A DNA stretch of 64,000 nucleotides from Tretioscincus oriximinensis (Eukaryota; Chordata; Lepidosauria; Squamata; Gymnophthalmidae), in the NCBI GenBank assembly GCA_022410635.1, contig JAJVDF010000382.1:163571-227570 (forward strand), written 5' to 3'. The notes under the pieces were generated by a model, which was given only the letters and a program-made list of their open reading frames with translations, was not told where the DNA came from and made no database searches. A program made the translations under genes and the position numbers. Shown one piece after another: positions 33,666 to 43,500 of this stretch (position 1 is the first letter of the stretch; each line of letters begins with the position of its first letter).

Positions 33666-35835
33666 CAGGGTGGATTTGATTTAAATCTAACAAATTTAAA
33701 TCACGATTTAAATCACGATTTAAATCACTAGTCAGTAAGGCTTGATTTAAATCAGTGATTTAAATCAAAGTTTCTACCTAAACTAGTTCTTGCTATTTTA
33801 ACATGCAAGTAGATGAAGATTTTTAGAATCACTTTTTATATTACTTTTTTCTCCCCAGTTTAATGGGTTAATCATTCATATTTGGACACCGCTGTTCTGT
33901 TGTACTTAGTAAGGAGAAAAATAATCCTGACCTTAATAACAATTTAAATAGATTTATTCAACTGAAACAATAACAACATTACAGCATAAGTTATTTGCTT
34001 AAACAAACATCCATGTTTGTTAACTAATTTGGCTAAACAATATATATATATATATATATTAAGAAACTTAGACTGTCAGCCCAGCCGACACATGAAAAAC
34101 TTAAATACTACTGTCCCTGCTGTCCTCTGTAGCTCACTTGTTGTCATCTTCATCATCATCTTCTTCTTTGTTCCTATTCATAATCTGGAAAAGAAAAACA
34201 AGCTTTCCTGCTTTATTGTGTCCCAACCGATTTCTCAATTTAGAATGAATGAGTCCAAAGGAAGAGAATATTCTTTCAANGCCTGCANAAGAAGCTACTG
34301 NTGTTAAAAGTGAAATCATTACTTGAACAGTCTCTAAATCCAAGNGCTTAAGTGACTTCCACCAGTTTACTGGTGTGACCTTCCTTAAAATATCTTCAGC
34401 AAACATATATTTCTTGAATGGTTCCCCCTTAGCTCTGAAGTTTATTATAGTTGGCATTAAAGATGGATGATTGCTGGATACCCATGTCATAGCTAACTCC
34501 TCTTCCTCAGCACTTAGGTTTTGACCCTGATATTGGATANTGACAATATTTGCCAAAAAATGAGCTNGAGTCAGTGCTTGTCCCATTCGTTTGTTTACTG
34601 CTTGTAATTTAATTCTGTCCACGTGTAGTTCTGTTTTTAAGTGTTCACTCAGTTCCTTCCAAATTTCAACAGCATCCGCAATAAAACAGCTATTTTTTTG
34701 TATTTTGTTTAAAGCTTGAGAGATGGGTTTCAGGAAGCTCAGCATATGTTCAACATTTCTCTTAAGCCCAATGTTGAGGATTTTGGCCGTGACAGTGCCA
34801 TCTATTTTATCTCGATTTTCTTCACAAAGTGTCATCAGAAAAGGCCAGTTTTTGATATACTGCTCAAAACAGTTCACCACAGAGTTCCATCTAACATCTT
34901 GTGGGAGCGTTAGCTTGGTTCCACCCATCCTTTTCAGAGCTGCTGCAGCAAAATGATTATTACGGAAGTATTTAGCAATTTCAACAACATTAGCCTTTAT
35001 TTCTGGAACACTTAAGTCTTTGGCTAAGAGGTGCAGCAAATGAGCACTGCAACCATATGTTATTAGCAGCTTTGTATTCCNTCCNTGCTCTTCTAAATCT
35101 CTTCTCATCTTGGATACGTTTGCAGCATTGTCAGTGACCAAACTGCGTACTAGACATTTGAATTTTTGTTCCCATGTCGTTATAGATTTTACTGCCACTT
35201 CTTGTAAGTAAGTGTGTGCATTTCCTGACGTATCAGTTGTTTGTGCAAGGAAGACTTTACCTTCTTCTGTTGTTATACAAGCACATACAATAGGATCATT
35301 GTGGACATTACTCCACTCCAAACAATCAGAAACATATTGTCTAACTTCTTGGACTTGGCACTGAAGGGGTTGATTCTGTATTCATAGGTTTGTAGAACAA
35401 TAGGATTAAGGTCTTTTTCTCAACTCTGTTCATGTTGTAACATTTTTGCTGTGAAGAAGAGGCTGGGACCTCTGCGGAGTCAAATTCAGTTTTGAGAACT
35501 GCGTAAGTAAAGCGAGCGTCTGTGATAATATAGGAGAGAAACTGCCCACTAATCCTACAGAAACCTCTGGAAGACCATGGCATTGTGAATGTTACACATA
35601 TACAGACTTTATTCTACTGAGTTAAACAACTCAGCTTTATCTCATGATGGAAGAACCTTTGGATGGTAAAATATTGTCCTCAAAAAGCAGTTTATTGAAA
35701 AAACCCTGATTTAAGTAAAAAAACTCCGATTTAAATAAAAAAAAACCCGATTTAAATTAAAAAAATCCGATTTAAATAAAAAAAATCCAATTTTTTTAAT
35801 TTTTTTTTAAAAAACATTGATTTTTATCCACCCTG
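33666..35835 (-). mobile_element. hAT-family DNA transposon (2,170 bp, deleted)
   Basis: The left end CAGGGTGGATTTGATTTAAA and the right end ..TTTTTATCCACCCTG are inverted. Subterminal repeats of the form GATTTAAATCAC or GATTTAAATAAA occur at both ends. The flanks AATAATAA (33658-33665) and ACTAATAA (35836-35843) would be an 8-bp target duplication with one change, but they lie in a TAA repeat and are weak proof. The transposase reads on the minus strand, antisense to the host gene. Its N-terminal part is missing or scrambled, so the copy is a deletion derivative. Several Ns lie inside. Confidence 0.85.
34134..35321 (-). pseudogene. hAT transposase, C-terminal two thirds, open for 395 codons
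   Basis: hAT transposases cut and paste DNA using an RNase-H-like fold and dimerise through a C-terminal region. Visible here are EWSNVHNDPIVCACITTEEG, the LVTDNAANVSKMRRDLEE block with a conserved Asp, YGCSAHLLHLLAKDL, LPQDVRWNSVVNCFEQYIKN and the C-terminal dimerisation region SXAGXERIFSSFGLIHSKLRNRLG. An acidic tail (EEDDDEDD) ends the frame. The BED zinc finger and first catalytic Asp region expected at the N-terminus are not in frame. The upstream frame 35341-35583 is not recognisably transposase. The frame could still encode a truncated protein, but I count it as a remnant. Confidence 0.85.
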
Positions 35836-35837
35836 AC

Positions 35838-36058
<221 letters not shown>

Positions 36059-36409
36059 TATAGCCCCAATCTTAATCTATGTATTTTGTGGCACCGTTCA
36101 GGAGACATAAGTATTTTAAAAGTTTATTAAGATACATTTCATAAATAACAGTAGTCTACAAATTCAGTAGGAAACAATTATGTTTGAGTCTACTATTTTC
36201 AAAGAGCACATTAGATTATACAAGTCCTCCTCCTTCAGCTAGTCCAGTATGCTGGCCTGATTTTTTTCATCAAATTGATTTCCTGCGGTTATTACGCATT
36301 ACAATTTTTGTTACGATCTGTCTTTTATAATAGGTAAAGCATAGGCAAATGTACGTGTTGTCTATATTTCATGTAGTATTTCGATTTCTGCTTTTTTATT
36401 GTTTTTCAG

Positions 36410-36756
36410 AGAGTTTGTTGAAGCAGTTGCCATCGTATGAAATAGTGACACCTACACGAGTGAATGAATTTGGAGAGATTTTTCCTCATAGTCATCATTT
36501 TAAAAGGAGGAAAAGAAGTATGGAGACACTAGTGGAACCAATTTCGTACAGAATGCATTACCATCTTCATGCTTATGGACAGATTTTCCAGCTGAATTTG
36601 AGTGCTGATAACAGCTTCATAGCTCCTCACTTCATAGAGATACACATGGGAACTACAAAAAGGCGCTCCCCGTTAGATCTTCGTCACTGTTTTTACCGTG
36701 GACATGTCAATGCACAGGAAATGCACACAGCCATCTTCAGTCTTTGTGGTGGTCTG
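36410..36756 (+). CDS. ADAMTS20: ADAMTS20-like exon 2: propeptide
   Basis: The acceptor follows a strong pyrimidine tract (CTTTTTTATTGTTTTTCAG). The exon adds two bases that complete a Glu codon, then 115 codons, ending GGTCTG before the donor GTAAGT (phase 0). The residues show the reprolysin-type propeptide of ADAMTS9/20: YEIVTPTRVNEFGEIFP, SHHFKRRKRS, YGQIFQLNLSADNSFIAPHF and LRHCFYRGHVN, ending FSLCGGL. KRRKRS is a proprotein-convertase-type basic site. NLS is a potential N-glycosylation site. The VNEFGE-FP-SHHF pattern and the SLCGGL end agree better with ADAMTS20 than with ADAMTS9 (SLCSGM there), as far as I recall the families. Confidence 0.9.
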
Positions 36757-37575
36757 GTAAGTTCATAGTATTCGTTGCCCCCATTCTCCTTTGTAGAATT
36801 GCTGTCACAAGTCTTGAAGTGTTTGTACTTGCAGACTCTGTAACCAACAGTTTTAACCGTGATAATTGTTCTGGGCCTTTTTCGTTTACCCAGGCTAAAC
36901 CTTTCCTGCTAGATTGGTCCCACTGTGTCTCAGTACAAGACTGTATTTTCTAGGAGACCTCCCANACTGCCATGAAGCTCATGGTGGAGCTAATTAGGGT
37001 TACCTAATTTGGCAGTTCAATTTAATATACTGCTGAANTGGATTCCACTATTAAACTGTTCATAGAGAGCTTCATCCTTTCTGCATGCCATTCTGGACTA
37101 GTTCACTTAAGTGTACAGTGAAAGACCCTGCATTGGCTTAAAGCTCACATTAACTTTGAAGTCAACAAGAACATATTGTGAAGACCAGAAACAAAAGTTC
37201 TTGGCTTTTGAGTTCAGTGGTGTAATCTGATAGTGCCTGCTAAACCCGTCTCCCTGGGTGGGTTTACTCGGGAATATGATGGGTAGATTCACTTATTTAT
37301 CCCATCATATTTGAATATTCTGAATCAAAACANTCCAAACAATGCTTTATTCTATTACATCCAAGAATAGTGAAATACATAAGCAATATCTGGATTCAAT
37401 TATGGATAAATTGGTCTAGGTGGGGATGTAGCCCCTTTGTTCTGCATCAGAATGTAGAAGGGAGAAACCTAAAAGTGATCGAGATTTCACACCCTACCAG
37501 TTTACCAGTAAGTATGAAAAGATCTTCTATGGGGTCCAAACTGAAACCCACATTTCTTTAAGATATACCTATAAT

Positions 37576-38053
37576 CAGTGCTTTTTTTCCAGAACAAAAA
37601 GTGCCAGAACTAACACCGGCGGCGACGGGGGGTGGGGTGGGGGCAGGGGGCGGGGCGGGGGGGCGGGCACGCGGGGGGTGGGCGGGAATGAGCGGCGGCG
37701 GCCGCCTCCGCTCCCCCGCCCCCCGCCTAAATAAAAGGTGCCGCTAACGCCGGCGGCGACGGGGGGGCGGGATGGGCAGGGAGCGGGGGGCACGCGGGGG
37801 TGGCGCGGGGGTGGCGGGAATAAGCGGCGGCGGCGGTCGCCTCCGCTCCCCCGCCCCCCCGCCTAAATAAAAGGTGCCGGAACTGCTGCGTTAGCCGCCG
37901 GCGAGGTGGGCGTGGTGTTATTTTATTTAGGCGGCACCTTTTATTTAGGCGGGGGCGGCGGCGGGGGCCGGGCCTCGCCCCCCTCGCCGGCGGCCCCCCT
38001 CGCCAGGGTGCCGGAACTGTGTTCCGGTGCGTTCCGTCACAAAAAAAGCCCTG
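37576..38053. mobile_element. GC-rich hAT-like insertion, perfect 8-bp TSD
   Basis: The flanks are identical: CCTATAAT at 37568-37575 and at 38054-38061. The element starts CAGTGCTTTTTTTCCAGAAC and ends CACAAAAAAAGCCCTG, an imperfect terminal inverted repeat. The interior (about 37620-38010) is extremely GC-rich, with repeated blocks such as CCGGCGGCGACGGGG and CCTAAATAAAAGGTGCCG in both orientations. There is no transposase. A related end lies at 46772. It sits in intron 2, about 820 bp after exon 2. Confidence 0.88.
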
Positions 38054-38061
38054 CCTATAAT

Positions 38062-39454
38062 GTTGATATACATCTAAATATTTCATGATTTATAAATTGG
38101 GGCTTCATATAGTTCCATTGTGCTGTTGGGTAGAATTCTCATGGCCTTATCATTTATTCATCTTATCTGTTTAATTGTCTATACCTTCAGGTTTATAGCA
38201 AGCTTGTGCCACAGCTTATCCCACTAGTTTTTTTAAAAAAATACACATATCTATGACTAGGTACTTTACATATCTTTTATTTCAGACTTAACCATAGGAG
38301 GTCAAAGTAGGCATCATGTTAATATGAAAAGTCTGTACTTATATCTGGCAGAAACAAGATGTGGAATTAAGTAGCCACAATTATACGTGCAACTAATTAT
38401 CTGGTGTCTTCCTAAAATGTGTAAGAACACAATAAACATTCTGCTTAATTATATTAGCAGCATGATTTTGCAATGGCTGTCCATCTTCCTAGGGTAGCCC
38501 CTGAATGGAACACAGCTGCAGCTTGTTGGTCTCTCAACTATGTGCCTTTAGAAGAACATCACCTTTCCTTTTAAGGACAGTTATACAACTCTCAGGTCTG
38601 GTATTCATAGAAGCAGCCCTATTAGCCTGGATCAGAATTCCTAGAGAGGCAGTCTTGTAGCCTTTTTGCATGTACATATCATAAACACTTTATGTGGATT
38701 AGCTGCAGCAATTTGATTCTCACTATAAGTGGAACAACGTATGCTAGCATGCCAACACCAAGATTATACACGAGATTGCTGTCAATTTCACACCACACTT
38801 GGTTTATTTCAGCACTGTTTTTGAGGACAGCTCCAAAGGTGTTTTCAATAATAACCTAGTAGATCCTGGTATGGAGTTCCACTGGTCATCCAGATTAGGG
38901 CCTCCTTAATCTAGATCACACTCTTGACTACGCGTAGTAGCAGCTGGGACCTCCTGTGCTGTGAAAGGAAGCACTTAGTGCACTTGTTATGGAAGACAAT
39001 CAAATGTAGAAAGTTCTTCTGTATGTGACATAAAAATGGTTATCGTGATTTAACATTTGTTTTCTGTTCCCAGTTATGGCCTTGTTTTATGTTCAAATAC
39101 ACATTCTGATGACAGCATGATAATGCTATATTAAATGTTGAGTTCTGTGGAAACAACCTTCACTGTCAACTGAGTAATAGAGAACAAATGATTTGCACCT
39201 TCAGCGGAACATACTTTATAATTATGTTGTATACTCTTTGTATACAGATTAGGTCATATAGATGAAACATATTGATGGAGCCCCATAGGCTGTGTTTTGG
39301 TTAATTTGGTGACAGGTTCCTAGGGGCAGAAAGCTATGCTGTAGCCCCCCACCCCTATGATCCCATGTGATGCTGTGTATCTCTGCCAAAGATTGCTAGG
39401 CTGAGGTGCTTGCCCAGTGAATATGTTTATCACCCTTGGATGGGTTTTGGTTCT
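38062..39454. other. Unassigned intron 2 sequence
   Basis: Nothing recognised. Confidence 0.4.
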
Positions 39455-39952
39455 CTAATCCTGGAGGAGAGTGTTCTGGCCAATGTAGATATAAGCTACA
39501 TTTTTTGAGTGCTGGAGTTGATCTGTCTTTCTATTGTGCTTCCTAATAGTGGCCATATCTAGATAAAGCCAGGATTGCCTCAGACTAGAGTACAGAACAG
39601 AGTATTGCTTGTCCAACTTTTTTTCCTTATTATTTATCTTATATGGAACTAGTGTAGTGTTTTGGCATATATAATTTCTGACAGCAGCAACCACCAGAAA
39701 ATGTGACATAGGAATGAATCTACTGCAATGAAAGTACGAGTTTGGACAGAAATTCCAGAATGGGTTCACTGGGTGTCTGGCTGTGTCAAAATCATTCCAG
39801 ATTAAAATCCTTGCACAGACTGGACCCATGTTGTTGTCATTGTTAATTGAATTATGGTCTACTGAAGGAGCAATAAAAGTGGTTATATTCTTTTTATGGA
39901 AGTTGCCCACAGAAGGGCTTGTCAGTGTGTTTAAGCTAATAGTAGGAAGCAT
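39455..39952 (-). other. Unrecognised 165-codon open frame
   Basis: This is the longest open frame in intron 2 that is not explained by a known repeat. It reads antisense to the host gene, with no Met requirement met upstream of residue 1 and no motif that I recognise. Its composition is Asn- and Thr-rich with no clear hydrophobic or zinc-finger pattern. It may be part of an old transposon or chance. I assign no function. Confidence 0.2.
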
Positions 39953-40399
39953 CCATGCATGGATTGCCTGGATATGTAATCATTATGAGTGACTTGGCTT
40001 GAGGATATCTTTGTTTTCTGGGTAGTACATTGGTTTGTATAGTTAATAGATATTGGTTTAATAGTAAACCTGCATTGTTGAAGGCTCCCTTTATCTTAAA
40101 AGATCTTATAACATGTGATTTGTAGTTCAGAGGAAATTTTATTATTTGTACTCATTTTCCAAACTTAATAGGCTTGGAAATGAACCCAATGTCTTCAAAA
40201 TGAGATGTTGATATTCTCTTTTAAGTCTATGCTATTTATTATAAGTTAACAAGGCAGAATCTTCCGGCTTCACTTCAATTTCTTCCAATTAAGCACTGAA
40301 GATTTAGAACCTGTGTATGCTGCAAAGGTGTGTGAGCAACAGGTTGCCTACTATTATTTGCCCACTGGTAGTGTTATTTTTGTGTTAAAGATTACTGGC

Positions 40400-40560
40400 C
40401 ATTTACACTAGCGTTCGAGAAGCCCTATTGGAACAAGCCAAACCCCATGTACTGTAGTCNAGCATTCTCCCTCACAGAGTGGCCAACCAATTTCTTCTGA
40501 GCATTGTCAAGCAGAAGATAAAGGCAAAGCCTTTATCTGGTCTTGATTTTCAGCAAATTG
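40400..40560 (-). mobile_element. Diverged CR1-type LINE 3' end
   Basis: CGAGAAGCCCTATTGGAACAAGCC..CATGTACTGTAGTC..CTCACAGAGTGGCCAACCA..GAGCATTGTCAAGCAGAAGATAAAGGC follows the order of the CR1 3' ends elsewhere (AGAAGAGCC..GATCAG..CACAGTGGCCCACCA..GGCAGTCTG). The left motif is lost. Confidence 0.5.
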
Positions 40561-41527
40561 TCTTTAAAGCCATCTGTTCAATCTGGAGACAATATTTTCA
40601 CTTTTGTAACTTTTTAAAATTACATCTCAACTATCAGATGCTTTTAGTATTATATCTTTTTCTGAATATCAATTACAAAATTCTGCCATTACAGTATTAC
40701 ATTTTAGTGACCCTGTCATCTTATCCAGTGTAAGATTAGGTCTATATTTATATGTTAAACAAAAATTGGATGGACCAGATATAGTGCCCAAGGGAATGTT
40801 TCCATTACTTCTGTCTGTAAAGTAAAAGCAAATTAAGTACGAAATGCTATTCTAACATGGACCATGACAATTACGTAATTCAGTTTCACATATTAGTGGA
40901 AAATTGCAGTGGATCATAGCTGCAAATGTCAGGAAAAGAAAAGGTTTTAGGAGAAAAGTCCATAAAGTATTCTAATCATATTCTAAGTGGTTATGTAATC
41001 TGCCTGAAAATAATCATGGATGTTGGAGTGATGCACTGCCCAAAAGGACTATACAATAGTCAAGTAAAATACATCATAGCTTTTATGTCAAGTTCTATAT
41101 TCTCACAGTAGTGCATTTTGCAAAAAAATCATGGCTCATAGAAAGTTTAGAATCTGCTGTCTTCATGAGAGTGGGCTTGGCCTAACTTTTTGACAGAGCT
41201 TTGGGCTGAAGACANACTAAAAAACAGAAGCAAAAGCACTTTGGAAATTTTCAAAGCCAATCTGAAGTGAATGCCAAATTCCCAATCCATTTCTAGTCCT
41301 GTTTCAANGTTTCCACAGAACATGTGGTTACATCAGATCCCCCTTATTCCCTCCCACTTAGCTGCTCTGTCCACAGCTGCTTGGTGACTCCTTCTGCTCC
41401 CCCTGTCCTTACTTCCTCCAGCAACCTGGCTGGGCTTTGGGTCTTTAAGCTGCTACTCCACCCCCTCCCTGAGCAGAGACAGGCAAAGAAATGTTTTTCT
41501 CTGCTCAGGAAGGGAGTGGAGAGGAGG
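40561..41527. other. Unassigned intron 2 sequence
   Basis: Nothing recognised. Confidence 0.4.
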
Positions 41528-41811
41528 TGTGATACCCAAAGGGGGAAAAGCACTCTGACAGAAAGGGATTTCAGTTCAGCAAGTGTTTATTCAGCTCAGG
41601 AGGGTTTCTGTGTTGTATCTGCAGCGACTAGCCATCCAAAATGCAGCTGTATTTATACAATCTGGCGGTCAATCACTGCCATTTTCCCACCGAAAATAAC
41701 TGTAAGCATAACCATTTAAACTGATTCCCTCCTCAACCCTCCAATCAAACATCAGCATAAACATTCCCTCAAAATACAACCGTAACTATATAAACCATAT
41801 ACATAATGACA
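41528..41811 (-). mobile_element. Probable solo LTR fragment
   Basis: Read on the minus strand, the block starts TGTCATTATG and ends GGGTATCACA (TG..CA ends). It contains TGTATAAATACAGC, a TATA-like box, and about 65 bp later GAATAAACAC, a polyadenylation signal. This spacing is typical of a retroviral or Gypsy-type LTR. I see no flanking duplication and no internal gag or pol nearby, so bounds and class are tentative. Confidence 0.5.
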
Positions 41812-41863
41812 GATCCTTCTGATAGAAGGCTTCGATCCAACCCCAGTTGGGTCGCTTCCCTTT

Positions 41864-42361
41864 GGCTGCATTCCCATTAGAACTTTAAAAGGGAATGGAA
41901 AACGGACTTTATCGTTCCAAAATGAATGCGAAGTGAGGGCTTAATTTTATCTGAGCATTCCCTGAACATTCATTCTACATTAACATCCCGACTGCTGTGA
42001 GCTGAGAGTGCTCAATGAATCNCTTTCATTGGGCTGCAGTAGCTGGAAAAACCTGTTTTATCAGAGGAGGGAGGGAAGCTGCTGAGCCTGGAGGNAATGC
42101 CAGAAAAAAGAGCACCCAGTCCCTACTCTCTCGCTGCTGCTTTTTGTTCTCTGATCTCCGTCGACAGTGTACAAGTGGTGCGAATTACAAAAAGCAGCAG
42201 CGATGATGCAACTTCACTATGAACTGCAGAGCAGAAACCTGTGGTGTGCATTTAGGGTGATGCTGCAGCACTTCTGAGCCCATTTTTATGGTAATACTAT
42301 CGAAACAATGGACCTTGGCTTTGCNGTCGTGCGTGCATTAAGAGGCAATGGGAATGCAGCC
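41864..42361. mobile_element. Non-autonomous DNA transposon, GGCTGCATTCCCATTAG ends
   Basis: It starts GGCTGCATTCCCATTAG and ends CAATGGGAATGCAGCC. The flanks TTCCCTTT and TTCCTGTT agree at 6 of 8 bases and may be an old 8-bp duplication. It is the opposite-orientation relative of 16072-16541, with shared blocks such as AATGAATGCGAAGTGAGGGC and AAGTGGTGCGAATTACAAAA. There is no coding capacity. Confidence 0.8.
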
Positions 42362-42794
42362 TTCCTGTTTTCAGCCTGAAGCTCTTCTCTCCCTCCCTGA
42401 AAGAAGAATGAAAGGAAGGAAGTTGCTGGTGTTTTTTGGAATGGAGTGGCCTCATTGGAGGTTAGGAGAGAAGTGCAGATGGCTGTGCACACTGACACTG
42501 TATGNTCTGGCTACAAATAAAAATAATGAGATCGAGGTTGGAATGATGCACTGCCCGAAAGGACTTGCGTGCAGATGTTACTTCAACGTGGGTTATGAGG
42601 AACTGGCAGAAAATATTATCTGTGGAGCAACGCAGCCCAGGATTGCCCTCTTTTACCATTGGCTGGGGCAACCATTATGTCACGGATCAAAGCGAATTTG
42701 AAACGGGAGCACCTGCACAAAGGAGAGCAGCTATGAGGATTTCTGTAGCCGGGGTAGAATTAATGNGACGTTGGGTTTTGAGAAAGAACTCCGT

Positions 42795-43112
42795 AGCAGA
42801 AAGAAGAAGAAGAAGAACTTGGTTCTTATACCCCGCTTTTCTCACCTTTCAAAGGGACTCAAAGCGGCTTACAAGGATATATTTTGCCCGAAGGCTTACA
42901 TTCTATTTCCCCCACCAGGCTCTGGTGGTTCCCATGTATCTACTTGCANTCAGTTGCAATTTCTTGCAATTCATGCTTTCAAATAGCTGGGTTGGCTAGA
43001 GCTGCAGGCTAGTGGAAGGTGCTCACCCCTCCCCACGTCCCACACAGGNCTTCGAAACCCCATCTCCCAGGCGAGAGACGAATTCCTAAGTGACTGAGCT
43101 ATCCGTGCTCAA
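42795..43112 (-). mobile_element. tRNA-headed SINE
   Basis: Read on the minus strand it begins GCACGGATAGCTCAGTCACT (box A like, TAGCTCAGT) with GGTTTCGAAGNCC (box B like) about 40 bp later, both internal RNA polymerase III promoter elements derived from a tRNA. A body of about 190 bp follows. The 3' end is TGTAAGCCGCTTTGAGTCCC with a (CTT)n tail. Four other copies lie at 10340, 27940/28990, 51178 and 60384. It resembles squamate SINEs, but I do not assign a named family. Confidence 0.85.
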
Positions 43113-43339
43113 GTGGTGTGCACACTGAGGAACATGAAATTGCTCCGCAATTGGTTTTACTGGTAACCAAATATGCACAAAAAACTCCAAATCTGCTGTC
43201 GCATCTCTTTTTAGCCCTGGTTCATTTGCAGCCTCAGAGTTGCAAATGGGGGCATTTTGCCAGCATCCCTGGAAAGGTTCCAGAAACATGCCCTCTTCTG
43301 GAGTATGGCAGATAAAAGTCCCTCCCCCTAGGCCAGGGG

Positions 43340-43500
43340 TTGCAAGCGTTACAAATTCAGGCCACCAGCTGGGAAGGAAAGCAACCCATGAGTGTGTGAG
43401 AACCAAGCTAAGGTGAATGGGTGAGCAGGCAGCAGCAGCTTGCCCAGCATCGACAACAGCAGTGATAAGACCAGCAGTGGCTGGCTGGGGTTGCATGGAG
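43340..43500 (-). repeat. Interspersed repeat, inverse copy of 47690-47860
   Basis: Reverse-complemented, this block has CAACCCCAGCCAGCCACTGC, TTATCACTGCTGTTG, CACCCATTCACCTTAGCTTG and TGCTTTCCTTCCCAGCTG in the same order as positions 47697-47825. The two copies are about 4 kb apart in opposite orientation within intron 2. The class is unknown. Confidence 0.7.

Noticed and set aside
37575..38088. Pro/Gly/Arg-rich frames around 37,700-38,000
   Set aside because: They lie within the GC-rich hAT-like insertion and reflect composition only.
43050..43112. Functional tRNA gene
   Set aside because: The box A and box B like motifs belong to the head of a SINE. The sequence does not form a full tRNA cloverleaf by eye and is followed by the SINE body.
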